Below, piece by piece: positions 50,773 through 58,010 of a stretch of DNA of 64,000 nucleotides (positions are counted from its first letter, which is position 1; every line of letters starts with the position of its first letter). Source of the DNA: Streptomyces sp. YPW6 (GTDB lineage: Bacteria; Actinomycetota; Actinomycetes; Streptomycetales; Streptomycetaceae); NCBI RefSeq assembly GCF_018866325.1, contig NZ_CP076457.1, positions 4,561,001-4,625,000 of the forward strand, written 5' to 3'. The position numbers and the translations under genes are program-made. Under the pieces are notes generated by a model. The model searched no databases and had not been told where the DNA came from. It saw only the letters and a list, made by a program, of their open reading frames with translations.

Positions 50773-51353
50773 GCGGCGGCCTGCCGAGCCTGCTTGGCCT
50801 CCTGGTGGCAGGTGGCGCAGTACCCGGCCCCGTTCGGAAGGTATTTGCGGTGGGTGGCGACGGGGTGGCCCTGGCGGCACTCGGTGATGCGTGTCCGGCG
50901 GCCGAGCATGACGCCGAGGTCGGCGCGCTCGCGCACCCGGTCCTGCTCGTCCTCCAGGTGTTCCGGGGCGACGCAGTCCGACTGCCCACACCCGGGGCGG
51001 ACGTACCCGACGGGGTCGCGGCCGGCGTGCATGCGGTAGGCGATCGGCCGGGCGGTGATGGTGCGGCCCGCGTGCGTCATGACGGGGGTGGTGCCGCTCG
51101 CGAGTCGGCCGGTCCACTTCATGTGGCCGCGCTCGTCGGCCGGGGTGACGAACGTCCGCCATTTCTCCTCGACGGTGAGCGTCGACCGGTTCGGCGGCAC
51201 GGGGCGCGGGGCGGGCGGGATGCGGAGGTCGCGGCGGAAGCGTGCGACGGTGTTGCGGTCGATGCCGCACGTGGCGGCAACGGCGCGGTCGGTTGCGCCG
51301 CTCTCCAGTTTCTCGATGATCTGGGCGCGCTCGGCGTCCGTGATGATGCGCAT
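50769..51353 (-). CDS. HTH plus HNH-type endonuclease
   Basis: 194 residues. An N-terminal helix-turn-helix (IEKLESGATDRAVAATCGID, RNTVARFRRD) joins a C-terminal HNH-like zinc domain (MKWTGRLASG; RPIAYRMHAGRDPVGYVRPG; CGQSDCVAPEHLEDEQDRVR; CRQGHP...CATCHQ). It is the second HNH protein of the prophage. The HTH suggests specific targeting. Confidence 0.8.
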   Translation of the reverse strand: MRIITDAERAQIIEKLESGATDRAVAATCGIDRNTVARFRRDLRIPPAPRPVPPNRSTLTVEEKWRTFVTPADERGHMKWTGRLASGTTPVMTHAGRTITARPIAYRMHAGRDPVGYVRPGCGQSDCVAPEHLEDEQDRVRERADLGVMLGRRTRITECRQGHPVATHRKYLPNGAGYCATCHQEAKQARQAAA

Positions 51354-51367
51354 GGGGTGGTCCTTCC

Positions 51368-51396
51368 GGGCCCGCCCGGTTGGGTCGGGCGGGCCC
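51368..51396 (-). terminator. Gene-gap hairpin
   Basis: A perfect 11-bp stem (51368-51378 with 51386-51396) lies between the RecT-operon gene at 51407 and the HNH gene. Confidence 0.55.
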
Positions 51397-51406
51397 TGCG
51401 GGGTGG

Positions 51407-52033
51407 CTATGCGGCGGCCGGCTGATCGTCGGCCGGGGCGGCGGGGAGAGCGGGCGGTGTGTCCGTGCTGATCAGTCCGGCGTTGATCGCCTGCGCGGCG
51501 AGTTCCCGGCCGTCGAGCGGCTGCGACTTGGTCGAGCGGGTGAACAGCCATCGGAAGTAGGCGCGGCGCGTGGGCCGGATCGCGACGCCCGGCACGGTGT
51601 GCACGACGCCCGATTCCGGGTCGGCGTACTCCGGGCCGTTGGCGGCGCTCACGGAGGCCAACACGCGGTCCACGAACGCGTCATCGACCACAGTCACGGT
51701 GCTGGCCGGAACGATCTTGAAGTTCCAGAACTCCGGGTACGTGTCCCGAACCCACGCGGTGAACGCCTCGCGGTCTGTAACCTGCGCCTCGGCCTCGCCA
51801 CCGACGCGGGTCACGGTCGCGAACTTCGTCTCGCCGTCCGGGAGCGTCACCTCGGACTTGGTGCTCTTGGTGGCCTTGTACTGCTGCGCGAGCAGCGCGG
51901 ACGCGTCGGCGTCGACCTCGGCGAACATGGCTTTGGCGCGGTCGAGCTGGGCAGCCATGGCCTGCCGGTGCCGGAGCACGGCGGCGAGATACGCCGGGTC
52001 AGGGGCCTGCGGCTTCGGCTCGACGGCGGTCAC
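51407..52033 (-). CDS. Protein coupled to RecT
   Basis: 208 residues. Helical start (PAYLAAVLRHRQAMAAQLDR), then a compact domain (EAFTAWVRDTYPEFWNFKIV; RRAYFRWLFTRSTKSQPLDG). It overlaps recT by 4 bp. I do not see RecE/lambda-Exo or YqaJ nuclease motifs, so it is not an obvious exonuclease. It may be a Gam-like or accessory protein. Confidence 0.6.
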   Translation of the reverse strand: MTAVEPKPQAPDPAYLAAVLRHRQAMAAQLDRAKAMFAEVDADASALLAQQYKATKSTKSEVTLPDGETKFATVTRVGGEAEAQVTDREAFTAWVRDTYPEFWNFKIVPASTVTVVDDAFVDRVLASVSAANGPEYADPESGVVHTVPGVAIRPTRRAYFRWLFTRSTKSQPLDGRELAAQAINAGLISTDTPPALPAAPADDQPAAA

Positions 52034-53292
52034 TGAGCACCCCCGGCGGCCTCGATCTTCGCGCGGAACGTGTTGAGCTGCTGGGCGGTCGCCTGCTCAA
52101 GGGGGATGCCGTAGACGGTCTGGAAGTCGGCGTCCAGGGTCGGGAGGTTGGCGCGAGACGCGGCGAGCCGGAGCGCGTTCTCGGCCTCGGCAGCCTCGGC
52201 AGCCTCGTCGGCCGGGTCCTTCGCCCGTTCCATGCGCGGGGGCTGCTCGGCGGAGGGCTCGGCCCCCATGGCACCCTCGGCCGCGACGGCATCGGACACG
52301 GAGTAGGGGGCGGGGCCGCTCGGCTGCTCGTTTCGCCCGGGGACCTTGGCCCCCGGCTTCGTTGCGCCGATCGTTGCGATACGGGCGAGGTGCGCGGACT
52401 CGGCCCCGGCCTCCGTGAGGCGCTGGTGCAGCTCCCGCACAGCCTCGACGTTCTGCGCCTCGTGCGCTGTCCGGATGTCGGCGAGAGCGGCGAGGTACGG
52501 GGCCGGTGCGCCGTTCTCACGGGCGGCGGCCTCGATCGCGTCTAGCTCGGCCGCGTCCGCGGTCGCGACGGCCTCGGCAAGGTAGTCGCGGGCTGGTGCC
52601 GGGGGCTGGTTCGGCGTCGACTGCACCACGGTCGCGGTCTGCTGCACCGGGTCGGTGTCGCGCTCGACGACGACCACGGGGTTACCGTCCTGGTCGACGA
52701 CCTCGCCCAACTCCTCGGGCGTGTAGATCGCCCCGTGAAGCACCTCGGGGCACGCGGAGCGCACAGCCTCGGCGATGGCGCGGGACCGCAGCATCGCCCG
52801 CGGGTACTTCTCCCACGGCTGCGGCTGGTTCTTCTGGTCCCGCGAGTACGGGCGGCCGTCCCGCAGCGTGCACAGACCGGCGGTTACCGCGTCGTCAAGG
52901 GTCCACTCGATCACGGTCTCGTCGTCGGGGTCGTCGTGCCGCTGGATGGACACGACGCACTGTGTGCGCTCGCTCTTGATGCGGACGCGGTGGCCGGCCG
53001 TCCTGGTGCGGCCCAACATCAGGTCAGCGGACTGGCACGGCTTGCCCTTGATGACGTGGATGGTCGTGATGGTGGTGACGACGTCGAGGCCGAGGGCGCG
53101 GCCGTACTCCAGTGCCCACAGAACGGATGCGGGGTTCTTGCGGTAGACGTCGGGCAGCAACGGCGTCTTGGCCAGGGACTCGCAGAACTGCCACGCCTCG
53201 TACGGGCTCATGTGCGAGAGGGACAGCGCGCCGCCGCGAGCGGGCGCGACGGCGGCCGGGGTGTGTGCGGTGGGGAGTGCGGTGACGGTCAT
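52030..53292 (-). CDS. recT: RecT-family single-strand annealing protein
   Basis: 420 residues. The core SPYEAWQFCESLAKTPLLPD, VLWALEYGRALGLDVVTTIT, TIHVIKGKPCQSADLMLGRT and KYPRAMLRSRAIAEAVRSAC fits RecT/Redbeta-like annealing proteins of actinophages. It promotes recombination of phage DNA. The C-terminal 180 residues form a disordered, then helical, extension (ALRLAASRANLPTLDADFQT). ATG 53292. Confidence 0.87.
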   Translation of the reverse strand: MTVTALPTAHTPAAVAPARGGALSLSHMSPYEAWQFCESLAKTPLLPDVYRKNPASVLWALEYGRALGLDVVTTITTIHVIKGKPCQSADLMLGRTRTAGHRVRIKSERTQCVVSIQRHDDPDDETVIEWTLDDAVTAGLCTLRDGRPYSRDQKNQPQPWEKYPRAMLRSRAIAEAVRSACPEVLHGAIYTPEELGEVVDQDGNPVVVVERDTDPVQQTATVVQSTPNQPPAPARDYLAEAVATADAAELDAIEAAARENGAPAPYLAALADIRTAHEAQNVEAVRELHQRLTEAGAESAHLARIATIGATKPGAKVPGRNEQPSGPAPYSVSDAVAAEGAMGAEPSAEQPPRMERAKDPADEAAEAAEAENALRLAASRANLPTLDADFQTVYGIPLEQATAQQLNTFRAKIEAAGGAQ

Positions 53293-53666
53293 GCGCGGCG
53301 TGCCTTTCGGGGGTGCAGTCGGATGAATCCGGCGATCTTGGTGAGTCGGGTGCCGAGGGTGATCGCGTCGTCCGGGGTGAGCAGCGGGTCCCGCTGCACC
53401 TCGTCGGGCAGCTCGCCGAGCAGCGCCTCGCGGGTGCCGTCGGCCTCGGCCGCGCGCATCGACCGCTCGTGCTCCGGCATGTCGAGGGAGCACTCGGCGA
53501 AGTCCAGGGCGAGCACGCGCACGGCGTGCCCGGCGAGCAGCCGGCCGACCGCTTCGGGGTCCTCGGTGTAGGCGACGGCGAGGGCATCGACCAACGGCAC
53601 GAACAGCTGCTCGCCGACGGGCAGACAGACGCGGTCACCGGCGGCGGTGATGCCGGGGCGGATCAC
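53289..53666 (-). CDS. Hypothetical early phage protein
   Basis: 125 residues, mixed alpha/beta (VRVLALDFAECSLDMPEHER; LTPDDAITLGTRLTKIAGFI). It overlaps recT and the next upstream gene. No family recognised. Confidence 0.6.
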   Translation of the reverse strand: MIRPGITAAGDRVCLPVGEQLFVPLVDALAVAYTEDPEAVGRLLAGHAVRVLALDFAECSLDMPEHERSMRAAEADGTREALLGELPDEVQRDPLLTPDDAITLGTRLTKIAGFIRLHPRKARRA

Positions 53667-54043
53667 AGGGCGGCCGGGGCGGTGTCGGTGCCGAGCGCGG
53701 CCGGGGCGGCGGGGGTGGCGTCGACCATGCACCCGGACTGCACGTAGTAGTCGTGGGCGGTGTCCCGGGCGGCGGGGAACGCGTGGCGGAGCAGACGACC
53801 GGCGGCACGGTGCGCGTCGTCGTCGCCGATCGGCTGCGCGAGGTCGTTCAGCAGCATCACGTGCATGCCGTGCGCCCCAGCGGTCGTCACGGGCACCATG
53901 CAGACGACGGCGACGCCGGGGGCGATCTGGTCGAGCTGGCGGCGGATGACACCGGCGCGGGTGATGTGGCGGCGGCCGGCCTGCCCGCCACGGATGGCCT
54001 GGGCGGCGCGGAGCGGGCGGCGGGTACTGTGCTGGGTGTTCAC
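53663..54043 (-). CDS. Hypothetical early phage protein
   Basis: 126 residues. A basic N-terminus, a beta core (GVAVVCMVPVTTAGAHGMHV) and an Ala/Pro tail. No family recognised. It is preceded by a gap with a hairpin (54071-54103). Confidence 0.6.
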   Translation of the reverse strand: MNTQHSTRRPLRAAQAIRGGQAGRRHITRAGVIRRQLDQIAPGVAVVCMVPVTTAGAHGMHVMLLNDLAQPIGDDDAHRAAGRLLRHAFPAARDTAHDYYVQSGCMVDATPAAPAALGTDTAPAAL

Positions 54044-54070
54044 GAGTCGTGTCTCCTCACGGGTCGTGGT

Positions 54071-54103
54071 CGGGCCGTCCCGGGCGCAATCCGGGGCGGC
54101 CCG
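54071..54103 (-). terminator. Attenuator-like hairpin in early leftward operon
   Basis: A 13-bp stem with one G-U pair (54071-54083 with 54091-54103). It is the first strong structure downstream of the early leftward promoter, in the position of an N/nut-type or attenuation control point (inference). Confidence 0.5.
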
Positions 54104-54112
54104 AAGTCGTTT

Positions 54113-54307
54113 TCAGGCGGCGCGGGGGGCGGGTTCCTGCTGCCGATGGCGGCGGGCATACCTGGCTTCTGCAAGCTGGAGCCTGGCCACGGCGTCGGGG
54201 GCGAGGCGGCCCTCGGCGCGGTCGCGGGCGATCCGGTCTAGGGCGCGGTCGAGAACGGCGCGGGCGTTGCGGATGGCCTGGTCACGGGGGATGGCGGTGC
54301 TGGTCAT
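54113..54307 (-). CDS. Small helical early protein
   Basis: 64 residues, one long helix (IRNARAVLDRALDRIARDRA; AVARLQLAEARYARRHRQQ). ATG 54307 overlaps the upstream HTH gene. No family recognised. It is one possible partner (recombination directionality factor) for the integrase by place only. Confidence 0.55.
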   Translation of the reverse strand: MTSTAIPRDQAIRNARAVLDRALDRIARDRAEGRLAPDAVARLQLAEARYARRHRQQEPAPRAA

Positions 54308-54513
54308 GCGGCAGCCGGGGCGATCAGCTGGCGGGCGGGTACTCCGTACTCGCGTTCGCAGGCGGCGGCGGTGACGGCGGACGGCGCGGTGCGCCCGGTC
54401 CACAGTCGCCACGCGGTAGCGCGGCTGATGCCGAGCCGCTGGCCCATCTCGCGATAGTGCTGGTCACCGCGTGCCTGGGCGGCGGCGAGCAGTGCGGTGC
54501 GGTCGTACGACAT
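54304..54513 (-). CDS. Cro-like HTH protein
   Basis: 69 residues. REMGQRLGISRATAWRLWTG is a helix-turn-helix; the rest (ACEREYGVPARQLI) completes a small Cro-type domain. It is the first leftward gene after the operator, opposite the repressor gene, which is the cro position of temperate phages. ATG 54513. Confidence 0.75.
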   Translation of the reverse strand: MSYDRTALLAAAQARGDQHYREMGQRLGISRATAWRLWTGRTAPSAVTAAACEREYGVPARQLIAPAAA

Positions 54514-54536
54514 GGCGGTGCGTTCCTCTCGGTTGC

Positions 54537-54569
54537 GAAACGTATGTTTCACGAGAGAAACGTAGCACG
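54537..54569 (-). promoter_or_regulatory. Repressor operator copy B (early leftward promoter)
   Basis: GAAACGTATGTTTC (54537-54550) overlaps the dyad GTTTC-ACGAGA-GAAAC (54546-54561), followed by CGTAGCACG. It is nearly identical to 47537-47573 and lies 24 bp upstream of the cro-like gene. Confidence 0.78.
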
Positions 54570-54771
54570 TGTGAGTGGTGGGACGTGAGATGTCATTGGA
54601 AACCGGATCACCGGTCTGGTTTACAGTTCCTTCACAAGCGAAGGCGCTTGACGCGTGCAGCCAGGTGCGCGACGATCGATTGAACGTTCGAGCAAATTTA
54701 CACAGGCGGGGGGTTTTGTCATGCTGTGTCAACCCGGTTTCGGTCGAACGGCAAGACCGGATGGCGTGCCC

Positions 54772-54794
54772 GTTTCACGCGAGATACGTTTCAC
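54772..54794 (+). promoter_or_regulatory. Repressor operator copy C, at the repressor start
   Basis: GTTTC-ACGCGA-GATAC (54772-54787), then GTTTCAC, ends 2 bp before the repressor ATG. It matches copy B at 19 of 23 positions. The repressor would control its own gene. No Shine-Dalgarno is visible, so its message may be leaderless. The 54570-54771 gap is AT-richer than the surroundings and must hold the rightward promoter. Confidence 0.7.
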
Positions 54795-54796
54795 TC

Positions 54797-55207
54797 ATGA
54801 GACGACGGACGCCCCACGAATTCGCCGGCTGGCTCCATGACCAACTGACCGCCCGCGGCTACTCCCTTAGCCCGCGCGGCGGAGGTCAGGTCCGGTTCGC
54901 CGAAGCAGCTGGAGTCAGCAAGGCCACCATCAGCCGCATCTTGCGCGGCGAGGGCAGCACCGACATTGCCGTCCTGGAGAAGGTCGGTGACGCCCTAGGC
55001 GTTCGACTCGGCGTCATGCTCGTCGAAGCAGGCGTCATCGCCCCCGACGAACTCGGGGGCGCCCAACGACCGCAAGGCCATATGACGGCCGACGAAGCAG
55101 CCGACGCGCTTGGCATTACCGACCCCACTGCACGGCAGGTGCTACGAGGGGTCGTCGACACACTCACACCAAAATCACCACCCCCCGGTGACCCCACCGC
55201 CGGATAG
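54797..55207 (+). CDS. XRE-family phage repressor
   Basis: 136 residues. The helix-turn-helix is RFAEAAGVSKATISRILRGE followed by GSTDIAVLEKVGDALGVRLG. A second small HTH-like motif (TADEAADALGITDPTARQVL) is near residue 105. Position between integrase and divergent cro-like gene, with matching operators on both sides, supports the immunity-repressor role. ATG 54797 has no ribosome-binding site; an upstream in-frame ATG at 54761 has none either. Confidence 0.82.
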   Translation: MRRRTPHEFAGWLHDQLTARGYSLSPRGGGQVRFAEAAGVSKATISRILRGEGSTDIAVLEKVGDALGVRLGVMLVEAGVIAPDELGGAQRPQGHMTADEAADALGITDPTARQVLRGVVDTLTPKSPPPGDPTAG

Positions 55208-55230
55208 CGCAGCGCCACCACGGAGGGCAC

Positions 55231-55440
55231 ATGCACCACATCACCATCACCCCGGCCACCATCGCCGTCGCGGCCGGGGTCGCCATCGGTGCCCGCCTCC
55301 TGAGCGCATACCGGGTCACCCGCAGAACACCGCAGGAACCCACCGCTCAGCAGCTGACCGACGCACACCGCGCCGGGTACGCCCTCGCACTCACCCACGT
55401 ATCGCGCGGCCTACTCACGGCCGCGCCGGAGGAGCCGTGA
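55231..55440 (+). CDS. Small membrane protein before integrase
   Basis: 69 residues. One N-terminal membrane helix (TPATIAVAAGVAIGARLLSA) and a soluble tail (LTDAHRAGYALALTHVSRGL). ATG 55231 is preceded by CGGAGGG. Its stop overlaps the integrase GTG. It could be a superinfection or integration accessory; unknown. Confidence 0.65.
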   Translation: MHHITITPATIAVAAGVAIGARLLSAYRVTRRTPQEPTAQQLTDAHRAGYALALTHVSRGLLTAAPEEP

Positions 55441-57059
55441 CACCACAGCAGGCACCAGCCACCTTCCAGGGCTCGCCCGTCGACACCGACGGCGAGCCCT
55501 GGCTCGGTTACATCAGGGTTTCGACCTGGAAAGAAGAGAAGATCTCGCCGGAGCTTCAGCGCACGGCAATTGAGGCGCTGGCCAGACGCGCCGGGTACCG
55601 CATCGTCGGCTGGATCGAGGATCTTGACCAGACCGGCCGAAACTTCAAGCGCAAGATCATGAAGGGTATCGCCGCCGTAGAGCGTGGCGAGGCCAAGGGC
55701 ATCGCTGTGTGGAAGTACAGCCGCTTTGGCCGTACACGCGATGGCGTACCAATCAACCTCAAGCGCCTGGAGGACGCAGGCGGGCAACTCGCCTCCGCCA
55801 CTGAGGAAGTTGACGCCCGGACCGCGACGGGCCGACTCCAGCGCGGCATCCTGTTCGAGTTTGCCGCCTATGAGTCCGACGTACGTGGCGAGCAATGGCG
55901 GGAGACCCACGACTTTCGCCGCTACAAGCTGCACCTGCCCGCCACCGGCCGGCCTCGCTGGGGATACATCTGGGCACCGCGCCGCGTCCCCGACGCCACC
56001 TCGCCGACCGGCTGGCGGCTCCAGGAGGAGAGCTATAAGGCGCAACCCGAAGCGGGGCCCGCCGTGGCCAACTGCTACCGGGCCTATGTAGACGGGGAGA
56101 CGTTTTACGAACTTGTGGGGCAGATCAACGGGGCCGGTCACCGCACGGTACGCGGAGGGCTGTGGACCGTGCAGACCCTCATCCGCTATATGGACTCGGG
56201 ATTCGCCGCCGGACTCCTGCGTATCCACGACCCGGCGTGCACCTGCCCGCAGGAAAAGCGCAGCAACTGCACGAACACCGTGTTCATCCCCGGCGCTCAA
56301 GAGGAACTGATCAGCGCGGAGCTGTGGCAGAGCTACCGCGAGCGACGGGAGGAGATGAAGAGGACCCCGCCGCGAGCGAGGACTCCGCTCTACGCACTGA
56401 CAAATCTGCTCAAGCACCGCGACTGCAAAGGCACGATGCCAGCGCAGAGCGCCGAACGGGTCGTCGAGGGGGAGACGGCGAATGTGCTGGGCTACTCCTA
56501 CGCCTGCGGGCGAAGGCACAACACCGGCCGCGCGGGTTGCGATGGCATCTGGACCACGCGCGAGCACCTGGAAGGGCTCGTGCGTGACTGGGTGGCTGGA
56601 GAGGTGGCCGACGACGTTGACGACAGCCCCTCGGTTCCGGCGCCCCGCAGCTCTGCCCCCGACCCTCGCATTACCGCGGCCCGCGAGCGGGCGCGGTTGG
56701 AGGCCGAGGCCGCGAAGCTTGCCCAGGCGCTCACCAACCTTCGCGCGGACCGTGCCGTGAACCCTGACGACTACGGGCCCGGGGAATACGAGTCCGCCCG
56801 CGACAAGATCCGGCAGCAGCAGAGCGTGAACGTCTCTGCGATGGAGCGTGTGGCCAGCATCGAGTCAGCGCCTCACCGCAAGGACTACGAGCCTCTGCTC
56901 ATCGGGCTTCTGGATGCGTGGAACGACATGAAGCCGGTGGAGATGAACGCACTACTCAAGCAGGTGCTGCGCCGCGTCGCCGTCTTCCGGCAGAACGGCG
57001 TGGTCGGCATCGAGGCGCACCCCGTATGGGAGGCTGACCCCTGGGAGCCTCGCGCGTAG
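55437..57059 (+). CDS. int: Large serine integrase
   Basis: 540 residues. The resolvase catalytic domain starts WLGYIRVSTWKEEKISPELQ with nucleophile Ser29, then YRIVGWIEDLDQTGRNFKRK and VWKYSRFGRTRDGVPINLKR. The recombinase domain shows HLPATGRPRWGYIWAP. A zinc-ribbon part follows (SNCTNTVF; HRDCKGTMPAQ; YACGRRHNTGRAGC), and a coiled coil (RERARLEAEAAKLAQALTNL) near residue 425. It made the insertion in xthA, as shown by attL/attR. It ends 36 bp before the new xthA start. Confidence 0.96.
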   Translation: MTPQQAPATFQGSPVDTDGEPWLGYIRVSTWKEEKISPELQRTAIEALARRAGYRIVGWIEDLDQTGRNFKRKIMKGIAAVERGEAKGIAVWKYSRFGRTRDGVPINLKRLEDAGGQLASATEEVDARTATGRLQRGILFEFAAYESDVRGEQWRETHDFRRYKLHLPATGRPRWGYIWAPRRVPDATSPTGWRLQEESYKAQPEAGPAVANCYRAYVDGETFYELVGQINGAGHRTVRGGLWTVQTLIRYMDSGFAAGLLRIHDPACTCPQEKRSNCTNTVFIPGAQEELISAELWQSYRERREEMKRTPPRARTPLYALTNLLKHRDCKGTMPAQSAERVVEGETANVLGYSYACGRRHNTGRAGCDGIWTTREHLEGLVRDWVAGEVADDVDDSPSVPAPRSSAPDPRITAARERARLEAEAAKLAQALTNLRADRAVNPDDYGPGEYESARDKIRQQQSVNVSAMERVASIESAPHRKDYEPLLIGLLDAWNDMKPVEMNALLKQVLRRVAVFRQNGVVGIEAHPVWEADPWEPRA

Positions 57060-57090
57060 GAGGTCTCAGGGAACGATGCGCTTTAGGGGC

Positions 57091-57130
57091 ATGTTTTGTA
57101 CACAGTGACTTCTGTGAATGTTAATGGGCT
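57091..57130. other. attR: attR
   Basis: Junction of phage DNA (left) and the rest of xthA (right). The shared core ACTTC is at 57108-57112, with the inferred exchange at TC 57111-57112. The phage arm 57090-57111 is the left half of the attP dyad. Confidence 0.88.
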
Positions 57131-57911
57131 CCGGGCCGCCGCCAAGAAGGGCTTCGTCGAGTGGCTGGCGGAGACCGAGGCCGATGTGGTCTGCCTCCAG
57201 GAAGTGCGGGCCGAGCTCGCCCAGCTCCCCGAGGGAGTGGGCGCCCCCGAGGGGTGGCACACCGTCCACGCGCCCGCCGCCGCCAAGGGCCGCGCGGGCG
57301 TCTCGGTCTACGCGCGGCAGGCCCCCGAGCGGGTGCAGATCGGCTTCGGCGGCCACGGGGTGCCCGGGGCCGAGGAGTTCGACGCGAGCGGCCGGTATGC
57401 GGAGATCGACCTCCCGGGGGTCACCGTCGCGAGTCTGTACCTGCCCTCCGGTGAGGTCGGCACCGAGCGGCAGGACGAGAAGGAGCGCTTCATGGCCGCG
57501 TTCCTTCCCTACCTCCAGGGGCTGAAGGCGCGGGCGGCCGCGGACGGCCGCGAGGTCGTGGTCTGCGGTGACTGGAACATCGCCCACCAGGAGGCCGACC
57601 TGAAGAACTGGAAGGCCAACCGCAAGAACTCCGGCTTCCTCCCCGAGGAGCGCGCCTGGCTGACCCGGGTCCTGGAGGAGGCCGCGTACGTGGACGTCGT
57701 GCGGTCGCTGCACCCGGACGTCGAGGGGCCGTACAGCTGGTGGTCCTACCGGGGGCGGGCCTTCGACAACGACAGCGGCTGGCGCATCGACTACCAGATG
57801 GCCACTCCGGGGCTGGCCGGGCGTGCGGTGAAGGCCTGGGTCGAGCGGGCGGCCACGCACGGCGAGCGCTGGAGCGACCACGCGCCGGTGACCGTCGTCT
57901 ACGAGCGGTAG
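57096..57911 (+). CDS. xthA: Exodeoxyribonuclease III, with phage-provided start
   Basis: 271 residues. TVTSVNVNGLRAAAKKGFVE, VVCLQEVRAELAQLPEG, VVCGDWNIAHQEADLKNWKA, SGWRIDYQMATPG and WSDHAPVTVVYER carry the Mg-binding and catalytic residues of the ExoIII/AP-endonuclease family (base-excision repair). The first three codons (TTG TAC ACA) and an AGGGG site 6 nt upstream come from the phage; native codons resume at the ACT TC junction. An alternative GTG 57105 has no properly spaced site. Expression now depends on phage sequence, probably read-through from int. Confidence 0.94.
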   Translation: MYTVTSVNVNGLRAAAKKGFVEWLAETEADVVCLQEVRAELAQLPEGVGAPEGWHTVHAPAAAKGRAGVSVYARQAPERVQIGFGGHGVPGAEEFDASGRYAEIDLPGVTVASLYLPSGEVGTERQDEKERFMAAFLPYLQGLKARAAADGREVVVCGDWNIAHQEADLKNWKANRKNSGFLPEERAWLTRVLEEAAYVDVVRSLHPDVEGPYSWWSYRGRAFDNDSGWRIDYQMATPGLAGRAVKAWVERAATHGERWSDHAPVTVVYER

Positions 57912-58010
57912 CCTCCGCTTCGGGGGCGCCCGGGTCGGTGCCTGCGCCAGCGTCCCGTGCCTGCGCCGACGTCCCGCGCCTGCGCCGACGCCCCGCGCTC
58001 CCGGGGGCGC

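Larger units (their letters stand above)
18654..57112. mobile_element. Siphovirus-type prophage integrated in xthA
   Basis: About 38.5 kb between the TC crossover dinucleotides. It contains the full set of a tailed phage: serine integrase, repressor and operators, RecT, SSB, terminase, portal, scaffold, capsid, connectors, tail tube, frameshifted chaperone, tape measure, tail tip, endolysin and holins. No structural gene is visibly broken, so it may be inducible (inference). Nearly all lytic genes run leftward in one long cascade. Integrase, repressor and several accessory genes run rightward. Confidence 0.95.
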
